Of a stretch of DNA of 20,201 bases, positions 1 through 8,600 are shown piece after piece. The stretch is from NCBI GenBank assembly GCA_946482545.1, contig CAMLRX010000091.1, forward strand, positions 1 through 20,201, given 5' to 3'. The DNA is from an uncultured Flavihumibacter sp. (GTDB taxonomy: Bacteria > Bacteroidota > Bacteroidia > Chitinophagales > Chitinophagaceae). Numbering within the stretch: the first letter of the stretch is position 1; the number at the start of each line of letters is the position of its first letter. The notes under the pieces are model-generated. The model did not search any database, was not told the DNA's origin, and saw nothing but the letters and a program-made list of their open reading frames with translations. The translations under genes and the position numbers were made by a program.

Positions 1-296
1 GTTTTCACCACTTCCTGGAACTCCATACCACTCACGATCGCAAAAGCTGTGATGCCTCTTTTCCGGAGGTTACTCACCTGGTCCTTCATCAGGGCGATCA
101 GCGGGCTCACCACAAGGCATAATCCATCCATTGCCATGGCCGGCACCTGGAAGCAGATGGATTTTCCACCGCCCGTTGGCAGCAGGGCAAGTGCATCTCC
201 ACCGGCCAGTATATGGCGGATAATGGCTTCCTGTTGCGGGCGGAAGGTGTCGTAACCCCAGTGCTTTTTGAGTATCTCGTGGATGTCGGGAGGCAT
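1..296 (-). CDS. recQ: ATP-dependent DNA helicase RecQ, N-terminal part (cut by window edge)
   Basis: Only the first 98 codons are in the window; the gene continues beyond position 1. RecQ is a 3'-5' superfamily 2 DNA helicase used in recombination and fork repair. Visible are the RecQ motif 0 (GYDTFRPQQ, about residues 14-22), a Walker A motif LPTGGGKS at about 40-47 followed by ICFQVPA, and the motif Ia region VVSPLIALMKDQV. This order and spacing are characteristic of RecQ. The start at ATG 296-294 leaves the usual short N-terminus before motif 0. A TAnnTTTG box at 303-310 sits 6 nt before this ATG. The helicase C-terminal, RQC and HRDC regions cannot be checked. Confidence 0.93.
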   Translation of the reverse strand, partial: MPPDIHEILKKHWGYDTFRPQQEAIIRHILAGGDALALLPTGGGKSICFQVPAMAMDGLCLVVSPLIALMKDQVSNLRKRGITAFAIVSGMEFQEVVK

Positions 297-302
297 CGGG
301 AT

Positions 303-310
303 CAAAATTA
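303..310 (-). promoter_or_regulatory. -7 promoter box of recQ (TAATTTTG)
   Basis: On the minus strand this reads TAATTTTG, a perfect match to the Bacteroidota TAnnTTTG -7 element. Its last G is 6 nt from the recQ ATG, so transcription should start at or within a few bases of the start codon. Confidence 0.55.
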
Positions 311-377
311 GGGTATTTGTTTTGGGATTGCAGACAGTGTTTTCACGGAAGGAAGGGCGTTTTTTCACGGTGTTTAT

Positions 378-415
378 TTTTCACGCGAAGACGCAAGGGG
401 GCAAGGGACGCAAAG
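378..415 (+). repeat. Inverted repeat copy 1, CGCGAAGACGCAAGG type
   Basis: A 38 bp unit beginning TTTTCACGCGAAGACGCAAG and ending GACGCAAAG. It is matched in inverse orientation at 812-848 with one substitution and one single-base length difference. Units of the form (A/G)CGCAA(A/G)G repeated several times, after TTCACGCGAAG, are familiar to me as interspersed intergenic repeats in Bacteroidota genomes; that is recollection, not a search. Confidence 0.85.
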
Positions 416-478
416 AGCGGTTGGAGGTGTGGCAGAGAGGGAGATTTGGCTGAACTGCTTTATGATTTTTTTATTTCA

Positions 479-505
479 CGCGATTGCTTCGTGCCTCGCA
501 ACGCG
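479..505. repeat. Hairpin-forming repeat CGCGATTGC...GCAACGCG
   Basis: Arms 479-487 and 498-505 pair as CGCG(A)TTGC with GCAACGCG, leaving one bulged A and a 10 nt loop. The core, ATTGCTTCGTGCCTCGCAA, resembles a short interspersed palindromic repeat seen in many bacterial intergenic regions. It does not lie directly after a gene end and has no T-run of its own. Confidence 0.5.
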
Positions 506-650
506 TTGACGCAATGGGCTGTTTTATGCGGGAAGGCCGGTTTTATTGGATATGATTCTTATGAGATGAATCTAAGGTATAACAATGGCAATGAGAATCG
601 AACAAATACAAACCGTTTCTATTTATCATAAAAGAGGCTGAATTCTACTT

Positions 651-689
651 CTATTCTTCTCTTTTTTATTCATGCAAAAAAAAGAATAG
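651..689. terminator. AT-rich dyad, possible weak terminator
   Basis: Arms CTATTCTT (651-658) and AAGAATAG (682-689) pair, extended inwards by T-rich 662-667 against A-rich 675-681. It lies about 190 nt beyond the ald stop on the minus strand, so it could end that transcript. The stem is almost all A-T, so the call is weak. Confidence 0.25.
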
Positions 690-811
690 ATAAGAACAGA
701 AATCAACCAACAGCAAATTAAATCAGGGTCTAACGTCGCGTCTTTGCGCCTTTGCGAGAAATACCCCCACATCCTAACTTCCAACCATAAACCGCGTGAA
801 AACAAACAACG

Positions 812-848
812 CTTTGCGTCCTTGCTCCCTTGCGTCTTCGCGTGAAAA
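812..848 (-). repeat. Inverted repeat copy 2, CGCGAAGACGCAAGG type
   Basis: The reverse complement begins TTTTCACGCGAAGACGCAAG and ends GGACGCAAAG, nearly identical to 378-415. The two copies enclose 396 bp. A shorter relative lies at about 736-760 (reverse complement CTCGCAAAGGCGCAAAGACG), in the same orientation as this copy. Confidence 0.85.
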
Positions 849-874
849 TTTATAATAAACTCCCGCCTGAAACC

Positions 875-2092
875 CTACCTCCTGCTCGCGATCAGCAAAT
901 TCAGATCAGTATACTTCAACTGGAAACGTTCACTTAAATAGAAGTTCGTTAACGCGCCCTTGTAAAGATAAATACCGCTCCGCATGTTCACCCTGTGCCA
1001 GAGCAGGTTTTCAAAACCACCATCCTCTGAAACCTCGAGCAGCAGCGGCATCAGCACGTTGCTGATGGCCTGGGAAGCTGTTCTGGCAAAGCCGGAGGGG
1101 ATATTCGGAACACAATAATGTATTACGCCATACTTTTTATAAACCGGCTCTTCGTGCGAAGTAATCTCGGAGGTTTCGAAACAACCGCCACGGTCGATGC
1201 TTACGTCGATGATCACACTGCCGGGACGCATATTGCTCACCATTTCTTCCGTTACCACCACGGGCGTTCTTCCGCCAGGGGCCGTGAGTGCGCCAACAGC
1301 GATCTCGCAGGTTTTGAGTTGTTTGGCGAGAATTTTGGGTTCTATAACGGAAGTATAGATGCGGAAACCGATATTGGTTTGAAGCCGCTTCAGTTTATAC
1401 ACGCTACTGTCAAAAACCTTTACGGAGGCACCGAGGGCTAGGGCGGCGCGGGCTGCGCATTCACCCACGATACCAGCACCGAGGATGATCACTTTAGTGG
1501 GGGGGATACCTGATATGCCGCCCAGCAGTACCCCTTTGCCGCAATTTGATGAACTGAGGTATTGCCCGGCAATCAGCATTACGGCGCTGCCGGCGATCTC
1601 GCTCATGCTGCGTACGATGGGATAATTGCCGGAGTCATCTTTCAGGTTCTCAAAAGATAAGGCAGTGATGCGTTTTTCCATCATCTTTTCCAGCAACTCC
1701 GCTTTCAGGGCGGAAAGGTGGAGGGGAGAAACCACGATCTGGTTGGTCTGCAACAGCGGCAGGTCCTCTTCTACAATGGGGGCGGATTTTACCAGGATGG
1801 GCGCCTTGAATACTTCGGCTTTTTCGTATACGATCTGTGCGCCGGCTTCTGAATAGTCCCGGTCGGTATAGTGGGAGCCCTCTCCGGCGTTGTGTTCGAT
1901 CACCACTTCATGCCCGTTGTTCACGAGTACGCTTACAGATTCGGGTGTTAAAGCGATCCGGTTCTCCTGGAAGGCGGTTTCCTTAGGAATGCCGATGTGC
2001 AGTTTGGCCCCTTTGGGCTTTATATCCAGCGTTTCTTCCAGTGTTTCATAACTGAAGGAACGGCTGATGAAAGGCTTATTTGATGATGACAT
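875..2092 (-). CDS. ald: Alanine dehydrogenase (AlaDH/PNT family)
   Basis: 405 aa cytoplasmic enzyme that interconverts L-alanine and pyruvate plus ammonium with NAD. The family N-terminal domain starts at about residue 32 (IGIPKE, then NRIALTP with Arg45). Lys102 (ILVKSAPI) and His125 (VVSPLHLS) match the substrate-binding Lys and catalytic His of the family. The NAD-binding Rossmann core follows, with GAGIVG at 205-210 and VKVFDSS about 20 residues later. An Asp-rich segment, VIIDVSIDRGG near 295-303, fits the second catalytic site. The protein is some 30 residues longer than classic Ald because of an N-terminal extension (residues 1-30). A transhydrogenase alpha-like role is less likely because no partner subunit is nearby. 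The start lies 26 bp after tsaE on the same strand, suggesting co-transcription from the tsaE promoter. Confidence 0.85.
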   Translation of the reverse strand: MSSSNKPFISRSFSYETLEETLDIKPKGAKLHIGIPKETAFQENRIALTPESVSVLVNNGHEVVIEHNAGEGSHYTDRDYSEAGAQIVYEKAEVFKAPILVKSAPIVEEDLPLLQTNQIVVSPLHLSALKAELLEKMMEKRITALSFENLKDDSGNYPIVRSMSEIAGSAVMLIAGQYLSSSNCGKGVLLGGISGIPPTKVIILGAGIVGECAARAALALGASVKVFDSSVYKLKRLQTNIGFRIYTSVIEPKILAKQLKTCEIAVGALTAPGGRTPVVVTEEMVSNMRPGSVIIDVSIDRGGCFETSEITSHEEPVYKKYGVIHYCVPNIPSGFARTASQAISNVLMPLLLEVSEDGGFENLLWHRVNMRSGIYLYKGALTNFYLSERFQLKYTDLNLLIASRR

Positions 2093-2118
2093 ATTTTCTC
2101 CAGGCTGAGTGGCACAAG

Positions 2119-2547
2119 TTACAACTTTTCTCCCGGCATCACCGCGCGCAACTTGCGGGTATTGTTCAAACCGGGTTCTAGGTATATATGAACGGTGTCT
2201 TCGGGCAGCAAATGACCTGCTTTTTCAGGCCATTCCACGAAGCAGATATTGCCTGAATACAGCGCGTCTTCTATCCCGGCGCCAATCGCTTCCTGTTCAT
2301 CGCGGAGGCGGTACAGGTCCATATGGTAAATGGCTCCTTTGGGTGAATCATATTCATTGATGAGTGAAAATGTAGGACTGCTCACAGCATCTTCCACCTG
2401 CATTTCAGCGCACAACGCATGGATGAAGGTGGTTTTCCCAGCTCCCATAGGGCCATGGAAGGCGAAAACCCGGTAGGGCGCCCAGGCTTCCAGGCATTTT
2501 TTAACCAGCACGGGCAATTCCGGTAATGAAAAGATTTTAGCCATCAT
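2119..2547 (-). CDS. tsaE: TsaE, tRNA threonylcarbamoyladenosine biosynthesis ATPase
   Basis: 142 aa P-loop ATPase of the TsaBDE complex, which makes the t6A37 modification on ANN-decoding tRNAs. The Walker A motif GPMGAGKTT is at about residues 32-40. The TsaE hallmark SSPTFSLINEY follows about 22 residues later, and HMDLYRL and FVEWPEKAG complete the signature. An in-frame ATG exists at 2565, but a perfect promoter box lies at 2552-2559, between it and the family-typical start. I therefore place the start at ATG 2547, or the next codon, ATG 2544. The gene diverges from copA and is followed closely by ald. Confidence 0.9.
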   Translation of the reverse strand: MMAKIFSLPELPVLVKKCLEAWAPYRVFAFHGPMGAGKTTFIHALCAEMQVEDAVSSPTFSLINEYDSPKGAIYHMDLYRLRDEQEAIGAGIEDALYSGNICFVEWPEKAGHLLPEDTVHIYLEPGLNNTRKLRAVMPGEKL

Positions 2548-2551
2548 GATG

Positions 2552-2559
2552 CAAAGATA
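2552..2559 (-). promoter_or_regulatory. -7 promoter box of tsaE-ald (TATCTTTG)
   Basis: A perfect TAnnTTTG box on the minus strand, exactly 4 nt (CATC) before ATG 2547. Transcription would start at or next to the start codon. This decides the tsaE start against the upstream ATG at 2565. No clear TTTG -33 box is seen. Confidence 0.6.
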
Positions 2560-2596
2560 TTCCATAACGGTGTAAGGCGGCTCTAACGGGATGGGG

Positions 2597-2604
2597 TAAC
2601 TTTG
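2597..2604 (+). promoter_or_regulatory. -7 promoter box of copA (TAACTTTG)
   Basis: A perfect TAnnTTTG match, 18 nt before the copA ATG at 2623. It faces away from the tsaE box 37 bp to the left, so the two genes share a compact divergent promoter region. I see no obvious copper-regulator dyad in the short interval. Confidence 0.6.
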
Positions 2605-2622
2605 TAACGAAATGATTAAGAT

Positions 2623-4734
2623 ATGGAAACTGTAAACTGGAAGGTGGAAGGGATGACCTGTTCGAACTGCGCCCTTACCATTTCAAAATACCTGGAGAAA
2701 GAAGGCCTGGAGAACGTGATGGTGAACCCCATTGATGGCGATGTGCGTTTCGATGCGCCCGAGCAGGCCTCGAAAGAAAAGCTTGCTAAAGGCATCAACG
2801 CCCTGGGCTACCAGGTTACGGGGGAGCAACTCGCGCAAAAGGAACGGAAACCCTTTTTCAAAGGGCACCTGCAACGCTTTTTGTTCTGTCTGGTATTTAC
2901 ATTGCCCTTACTGATGCACATGTTTGTACACGTGCACTGGCTCATGAACCCATGGGTACAGTTCGCGCTTACTTTGCCGGTGTATATTGTGGGGATGTCC
3001 TATTTCGGGGTGAGCGCTGTGAAAAGTATCCGCAATGGCGTACCCAATATGAATGTATTGATCGCATTGGGTGCCACGGCCGCGTTCTTCTACAGTTTAG
3101 CCGGTGCGATCCTTAACCTCGGAGCCGATTTCCTGTTTTTTGAAACCGCCGCCACCATTATTACCCTCGTGTTTCTGGGGTATTACATGGAGGATGCGTC
3201 TATTCAGTCTACGCAGAAAGCCCTGAACAAACTGGTGAAATCACAGAAGGTCATGGCAAATATGATCGCCTTTGACGACCAGCACCAGGAGATGGTTTTC
3301 CCCGTGGAGAATACGCAACTCCGTTCCGGCGACCTGGTACTGATCAAATCCGGCGAACAGGTACCGGCGGATTGTAAGATACTCTGGGGCGAAGGGTCCG
3401 TGGATGAATCCATCATTACCGGGGAGAGTTTACCACTGGAAAAAGGACCTAAAGATCACCTGATCGGGGGCAGTATTTTAACGGATGGAACGGTGAAGGC
3501 ACAGGTAACCAGTGCAGCCGATGCATCCGTATTGTCCAATATTGTTAATCTGGTGAAAAGGGCACAGGGGGAGAAGCCGCCCGTTCAGCGTATGGCAGAC
3601 AGGATCAGCGCGGTCTTTATTCCAGCAGTACTGGTGATCGCGTTACTCACCTTCATCATTACATGGATGGTATTGAATGATCCCGGTTCCGCGCTTAAAC
3701 ACAGCATCGCGGTACTCGTAATTGCCTGTCCGTGTGCCATGGGCCTGGCTACACCCGCCGCAATAGCCGTTGGATTAGGTCGTGCCGCCAGAAACGGTAT
3801 TCTTTTCCGCAACGCAAAAAGCCTTGAATCCTTCAAAAGCATCCGCCAGGTGGTGTTCGATAAAACCGGAACGCTTACCACCGGTAAGTTCGTGGTCAGC
3901 AAATTTGCCGTGACCGGTATTTTAACGGAGGAAGAAACGTTTAAAAACCTGGTGTTCTCCCTGGAAAAATACTCGAACCACCCCATCGCCAGCGCCATCA
4001 GGGAAGCGTGGAAAACACGGAACGAAACCCGCTGGGCCTCCATCCGGGAAATCAAAGGGCTGGGCATAGAAGGGAAAACCAAAGAAGGAGATGTATGGAT
4101 GGCGGGTTCTTATGCAGCCGCGGCCCATGCCACTACAGATGATTCGCACAACGTATACCTGTTGAAGAACAATGCACTCGTAGGTTGGGTGGATGTGAAA
4201 GATGAAATCAGGCCTGAAGCCGCGAAAGTGATCGCCTACCTGCACAAGAAAAATATCAGGACAATTCTCCTGAGCGGAGACAGAAAACAAAAATGCGACG
4301 CGCTGGCCGCACAACTGGGCATCATGGAAGTGCATGCTGAAAAAACACCGGAACAGAAACTTCAACTGATAGAACAGCTTGCGCATCAAACGCCTACCGC
4401 TATGGTGGGCGATGGCATCAACGATGCGCCCGCCCTCGCCAAAGCCACTATCGGAATCTCGTTGAGCGAAGCTTCCCAGGTTGCCATGCAAACCGCTGAT
4501 GTGGTGCTGATGAACAAGGGATTGACCATGTTACCCGAAGCTTTGGGTCTGGGAAAACATACTTTCCTGACGATTAAACAGAACCTGTTCTGGGCATTTC
4601 TGTACAATATAATCGCGATACCTGTTGCGGCATTCGGTTTCCTCACACCTACAGTAGGGGCGCTGGTGATGGGGTTAAGTGATGTGGTACTGGCTGGAAA
4701 TTCCGTGCGGTTATTTGTGAAGAAAGTGCAATAG
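2623..4734 (+). CDS. copA: Copper-translocating P1B-type ATPase
   Basis: 703 aa inner-membrane pump that exports Cu(I) using ATP. One N-terminal heavy-metal-associated domain has the metal-binding GMTCSNC (Cys13 and Cys16). Transmembrane helices follow from about residue 90. The intramembrane metal site is CPC at 369-371 in VIACPCAMGLATP. The actuator motif TGES, the phosphorylation motif DKTGT (Asp413), the HP dipeptide in SNHPIASAI and the hinge GDGINDA (Asp597 to Asp601) are all intact. CPC, the CxxC domain and the HP motif place it among copper rather than zinc/cadmium pumps. Silver transport is possible. The total length is typical of a one-HMA CopA. It has its own promoter and diverges from tsaE. 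No copper chaperone or regulator gene is adjacent. Confidence 0.93.
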   Translation: METVNWKVEGMTCSNCALTISKYLEKEGLENVMVNPIDGDVRFDAPEQASKEKLAKGINALGYQVTGEQLAQKERKPFFKGHLQRFLFCLVFTLPLLMHMFVHVHWLMNPWVQFALTLPVYIVGMSYFGVSAVKSIRNGVPNMNVLIALGATAAFFYSLAGAILNLGADFLFFETAATIITLVFLGYYMEDASIQSTQKALNKLVKSQKVMANMIAFDDQHQEMVFPVENTQLRSGDLVLIKSGEQVPADCKILWGEGSVDESIITGESLPLEKGPKDHLIGGSILTDGTVKAQVTSAADASVLSNIVNLVKRAQGEKPPVQRMADRISAVFIPAVLVIALLTFIITWMVLNDPGSALKHSIAVLVIACPCAMGLATPAAIAVGLGRAARNGILFRNAKSLESFKSIRQVVFDKTGTLTTGKFVVSKFAVTGILTEEETFKNLVFSLEKYSNHPIASAIREAWKTRNETRWASIREIKGLGIEGKTKEGDVWMAGSYAAAAHATTDDSHNVYLLKNNALVGWVDVKDEIRPEAAKVIAYLHKKNIRTILLSGDRKQKCDALAAQLGIMEVHAEKTPEQKLQLIEQLAHQTPTAMVGDGINDAPALAKATIGISLSEASQVAMQTADVVLMNKGLTMLPEALGLGKHTFLTIKQNLFWAFLYNIIAIPVAAFGFLTPTVGALVMGLSDVVLAGNSVRLFVKKVQ

Positions 4735-4815
4735 CAATAAGGCTTTCTGTAGAAAGTATATAGGGATACCTGAGAGGTTTTTGGCAATGGTTGATGTGGT
4801 AAAACGCCGAAAGTT

Positions 4816-4823
4816 TATTTTTG
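4816..4823 (+). promoter_or_regulatory. -7 promoter box of the 2H phosphoesterase gene (TATTTTTG)
   Basis: A perfect TAnnTTTG box, 4 nt before ATG 4828. A TTG at 4791-4793 lies 22 bp upstream, within the usual range for the -33 element. This predicts a leaderless transcript. Confidence 0.6.
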
Positions 4824-4827
4824 AATC

Positions 4828-5523
4828 ATGAAGAAAATTCGGGTTGACCTACATACGCATTACGAAAAAATGTACCTGGATGCAAGGGATAAAATCGCTG
4901 CGGAACGTTATACCCTGGATGAACTTATCGATTCCCGAACCGACAAACGGTTCGGACTCACCCTGGTAGCCAGGCCGCTGAAGCCTGTTCTTGATGAAAT
5001 TTTTTCCTTTCAGGAAGCGGCGAAGCTACTTGAGCCGGAACAGTATTTCTATCCTGCCGAAGATGTTCACCTCACCGTGCTTTCGGTTGTATCCTGCTTC
5101 GATGGTTTCAGCCTGGATGGGATTACTGTAAATCACTATGTGGACGTCATCCATAAATGCACGGCGCATTCGGGGGCTTTCAACATTGATTTTACCGGTA
5201 TAACCGCTTCCCCCGGCGCCGTGATGCTGAGGGGAATACCTGCAGGAGACGCGCTGAATGGCTTACGGGATGTCCTTCGAAAGGAATTCAAATCATCCGG
5301 CCTGTTCCACACTATAGATAAACGTTACACTATATTCACTGCGCATTCCACAGTACTCAGGTTCAGGAAGCCATTAAGGGATATCCAAAAGTTCCTTCTG
5401 TTACTCGAAAAGTTCAGAAATCATTCTTTCGGTGCTTTCCACGTTGCTCAGGCAGACCTGGTTTTCAACGACTGGTACCAAAGAACCTGCGCAGGCAAAT
5501 TGCTGCACTCGTTTCACCTGTAG
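4828..5523 (+). CDS. 2H phosphoesterase superfamily protein (2'-5' RNA ligase-like)
   Basis: 231 aa, no signal peptide, so probably cytoplasmic. Two H-x-T motifs define the 2H phosphoesterase fold: His81-Leu-Thr83 in EDVHLTVLSVV and His173-Ser-Thr175 in TAHSTVLRF, about 90 residues apart as expected. The family contains 2'-5' RNA ligases (ThpR/LigT) and cyclic phosphodiesterases acting on 2',3'-cyclic or 2'-5' linked nucleotides. The substrate here cannot be told from sequence. The N-terminal 60 residues precede the first motif and are longer than in compact ThpR. The gene stands alone between copA and the large protease gene and carries its own promoter box. Confidence 0.75.
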   Translation: MKKIRVDLHTHYEKMYLDARDKIAAERYTLDELIDSRTDKRFGLTLVARPLKPVLDEIFSFQEAAKLLEPEQYFYPAEDVHLTVLSVVSCFDGFSLDGITVNHYVDVIHKCTAHSGAFNIDFTGITASPGAVMLRGIPAGDALNGLRDVLRKEFKSSGLFHTIDKRYTIFTAHSTVLRFRKPLRDIQKFLLLLEKFRNHSFGAFHVAQADLVFNDWYQRTCAGKLLHSFHL

Positions 5524-5617
5524 CCGGAGATAATTTCAGCCTTCGTTCCTCTCATCATTCCCATCTCCCATTCATACTATTGTGCATTTCCTCAATTCCT
5601 GTTCGCTCCGTTATCAG

Positions 5618-5625
5618 TAACTTTA
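5618..5625 (+). promoter_or_regulatory. Probable -7 box of the S41 protease gene (TAACTTTA)
   Basis: Matches TAnnTTTG at all but the last base, 28 nt before ATG 5654, in the 130 bp gap after the 2H gene. I see nothing else of note in that gap. Confidence 0.4.
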
Positions 5626-5653
5626 ATGTCGCTTTTAACTAAACACACGATTT

Positions 5654-8600
5654 ATGAAAAAACTTGTTTGGTCGGCATTCACCCTGCTGGCCTGTTTTTC
5701 TGCATTCGCGCAAACTGACCCGTTGTGGATGCGCTACCCGTCGATTTCTCCCGATGGCAGCACCATTGTTTTTAGCTACAAGGGAGACCTTTATAAAGTG
5801 CCCGCCTCCGGTGGCGATGCCATTCCCCTGACCCTCCACGAGGCCCACGATTATATGCCCGTATGGAGTCGCGATGGCAAACAGATCGCTTTCGCCAGCG
5901 ACCGCTACGGCAACTTCGATGTGTTCGTGATGCCCGCTACCGGGGGAGAACCCACGAGGCTCACGTACCACTCCGCCAACGATTTTCCTTACGATTTTTC
6001 GACTGATAGCAAACAAGTGCTTTTCGGCAGCGCAAGGAACATTCCTGAGAAAAATGTCCGGTTCTACAGCCCACGCCTTTTCCAGAACCTGTACACGGTA
6101 CCCGCTACCGGTGGCCGTTCCGTGCTCATCACCTCCGCCGGCGTGGAGAACGCGCATTATAACAATAAAGGTACACAGGTGGTGTTCCAGGATAGAAAAG
6201 GCTATGAAGATCCCTGGCGCAAACACCAGACTTCTTCCGTAAGCCGCGACATCTGGCTGATGGATGTGAAAGGCAATACTTACCGCAAAATCAGTGGATA
6301 CCAGGGCGAAAACAGGGAACCCGTTTTCAGCAACGACGACCAGTTCATCTACTACCTCAGTGAAAAAGACGGTATCCAGAATATTTACCAGGCACCCGTC
6401 CTGAACCGCATGGCTGAACGCCGCCTCACCGATTTCAAAACACATCCCGTAAGGCACCTCAGCGCCAGCAACAACAACACGCTCTGCTTTACCTGGAATG
6501 GTGAAATATATACTTTAAAGGAAGGAAGCACGCCACAGAAAGTAGCCATCCGCATCACCAACGATGGCCGTGCGGGCGTGGAAAAGAACGTATCCATCAA
6601 CGGAAACGTTACACAGTTTGAGCTTTCTCCCAACGGGAAAGAAATCGCTTTCGTTACCCGTGGTGAAATCTTCGTGACCAGCGTGGAAGGCGGTCAAACC
6701 AAACGCATCACCAATACGCCACAACAGGAGCGGATGGTGCAATGGAGTCCCGATGGCAGAAGCCTGGTGTACGCCGCTGAAAGGAACGACAGTTGGGATA
6801 TCTATAAAGCAAGTATTTCCAGGAAAGAAGAACCTTATTTCTATGCTTCCACCGTCATCAACGAAGAGCCGCTGATTGCAACGAAAGCAGAAGAGTTTCA
6901 ACCGAAATTCTCTCCCGATGGGAAGGAAATCGCTTATGTGGAAGAACGGAATATCCTGAAAGTGTACAATATCGCTTCAAAGCAAACCCGCACGTTGCTG
7001 CCCGTGGGAAGGAACTATTCTTATTCCGATGGCGACTGGGATTTTAACTGGAGTCCCGATGGCAAATGGATCGTTTCAGATGACAGTGAAGGCAACTGGT
7101 TCACCGGAAACGCCGCCATCATTAAAGCAGATGCTTCCGCAGGTATTCAACATCCGTTGAAAAGCGGCTTCGGCCAGGGTAATCCCAAATGGGGCATGAA
7201 AGGAAAGGTACTTACCTGGACCAGCGCCCGCGAAGGCCGTAAATCACTCGCCAACCAGGGCAGCAGGGAAGTGGACATCTACGCAGGATTTTTTGATAAA
7301 GAATTGTTCGACAAGTTCAACCTCAGTAAGGAAGATTATGCTTTACTAAAGGAGAAAGAAGAGAAAGAGAAAACTGAAAAAGAAAAGGCCGATAAAGAAA
7401 CACCGGCCACAGATAAGAAAGGAACCAGCAAAACGGCCGAGCCGAAGAAAGAAGAAAAGGCATGGTCGCCCGATATGGAAAACTTCGAGAACCGCGTGGC
7501 GCGCCTCACCATCAACAGCTCATCTGTTTCAGATTATGTGTTGAATGAAGACGGCAGTAAGTTGTATTACCTCGCTTCCTTTGAAAAAGGCTTCGACCTT
7601 TGGGTGACCGATACGCGTACCCACGATACGAAGATCCTCGCCAAATTAGGCGGTTCTCCCAGCGGGATTGAAATGAGCAAAGACGGGAAAACGCTGTTCG
7701 TGACCAACCGTGGCTCCCTGGTAAAAGTGGATGAATCCGGGAAAGTATCACCTATCGGTATCAATGGCGAGATGGTGCTGAACCAGGCGAAAGAAAGGGA
7801 ATACATCCTCGACCACGCCGTGCGCCAGGTGGAAAAGAAATTCTACGATCCCAAACTGCATGGCCTCGATTGGGCCGCGCTGCACAAGAACTACGCCAGG
7901 TTCCTGCCGCATATCTCCAACAATTACGATTTCCAGGAACTGCTGAGTGAAATACTCGGGGAACTGAATGCTTCGCATACGGGAGGACGTTATTCCCCCC
8001 AAATGCAGAACCCTGACGCCACCGCCGTACTTGGTTTGTTGTACGATGAAAGTATTGGTGGAAACGGGCTGAAGGTTACCGAAGTTATTGCCGGTGGTCC
8101 GCTCGATAAATCGTCCAGCAAAGTGAAAGCAGGAACGGTGATCGAAAAGATCGATGGAGAATCCATTACCGATGGAGCCGACTGGGCTAAGTTCCTGAAC
8201 AGGAAAACCGGTAAGAATACCTTGCTGAGCCTGTATGATCCAACCACCAAAACACGTTGGGAGGAAATCGTTCAACCGATTTCCTTCGGAGAAGAAGCCG
8301 CGTTGATGTACAAACGCTGGTTGAAAATGATGGATGATATGGTACGCAAACTGAGCGATGGAAAAATCGGTTACGTACATGTTCAGGGTATGAATGACGG
8401 CAGTTTCCGTAGTACCTTCGATGTGGTGCTCGGTAAGAATTTCGACAAAGAAGCCTTGATTGTAGACACCCGCTTCAATGGCGGCGGCTGGCTGCACGAC
8501 GACCTGAACACTTTCCTCAGCGGCAAACAATACCTAAGTTTCGCACCGCAGGGCAACCGCCTGAAAGACGGCGAACCAATGGGCCGCTGGAGCAAACCAA

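Larger units (their letters stand above)
297..874. other. Gene-free, repeat-rich intergenic region between recQ and ald
   Basis: About 580 bp with no convincing gene. Short open frames here have no protein-like composition and are partly built from repeat sequence. The region holds the recQ promoter, a near-perfect 37-38 bp inverted repeat pair (378-415 and 812-848), a third related fragment around 736-760 (minus orientation), a hairpin at 479-505 and an AT-rich dyad at 651-689. Because recQ reads leftwards from 296 and ald reads leftwards to 875, the region also contains the 3' end of the ald transcript. Confidence 0.7.

Noticed and set aside
317..631. Open frames in the recQ-ald gap
   Set aside because: They run through dispersed repeat sequence, lack protein-like composition and overlap each other.
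297..874. CRISPR array
   Set aside because: The repeats are inverted and irregularly spaced, with no regular direct-repeat and spacer pattern; no cas genes are in the window.
4743..4756. CTTTC-TGTA-GAAAG hairpin after copA
   Set aside because: Only a 5 bp stem and no T-run, too weak to call a terminator.
5639..6457. 272-codon open frame on the minus strand opposite the S41 protease
   Set aside because: Antisense to a clearly conserved gene. Composition follows the protease codons, there is no start signal, and no recognisable motif.
7748..8530. 260-codon minus-strand open frame in the protease gene
   Set aside because: Same reason: a shadow of the S41 catalytic and PDZ domains.
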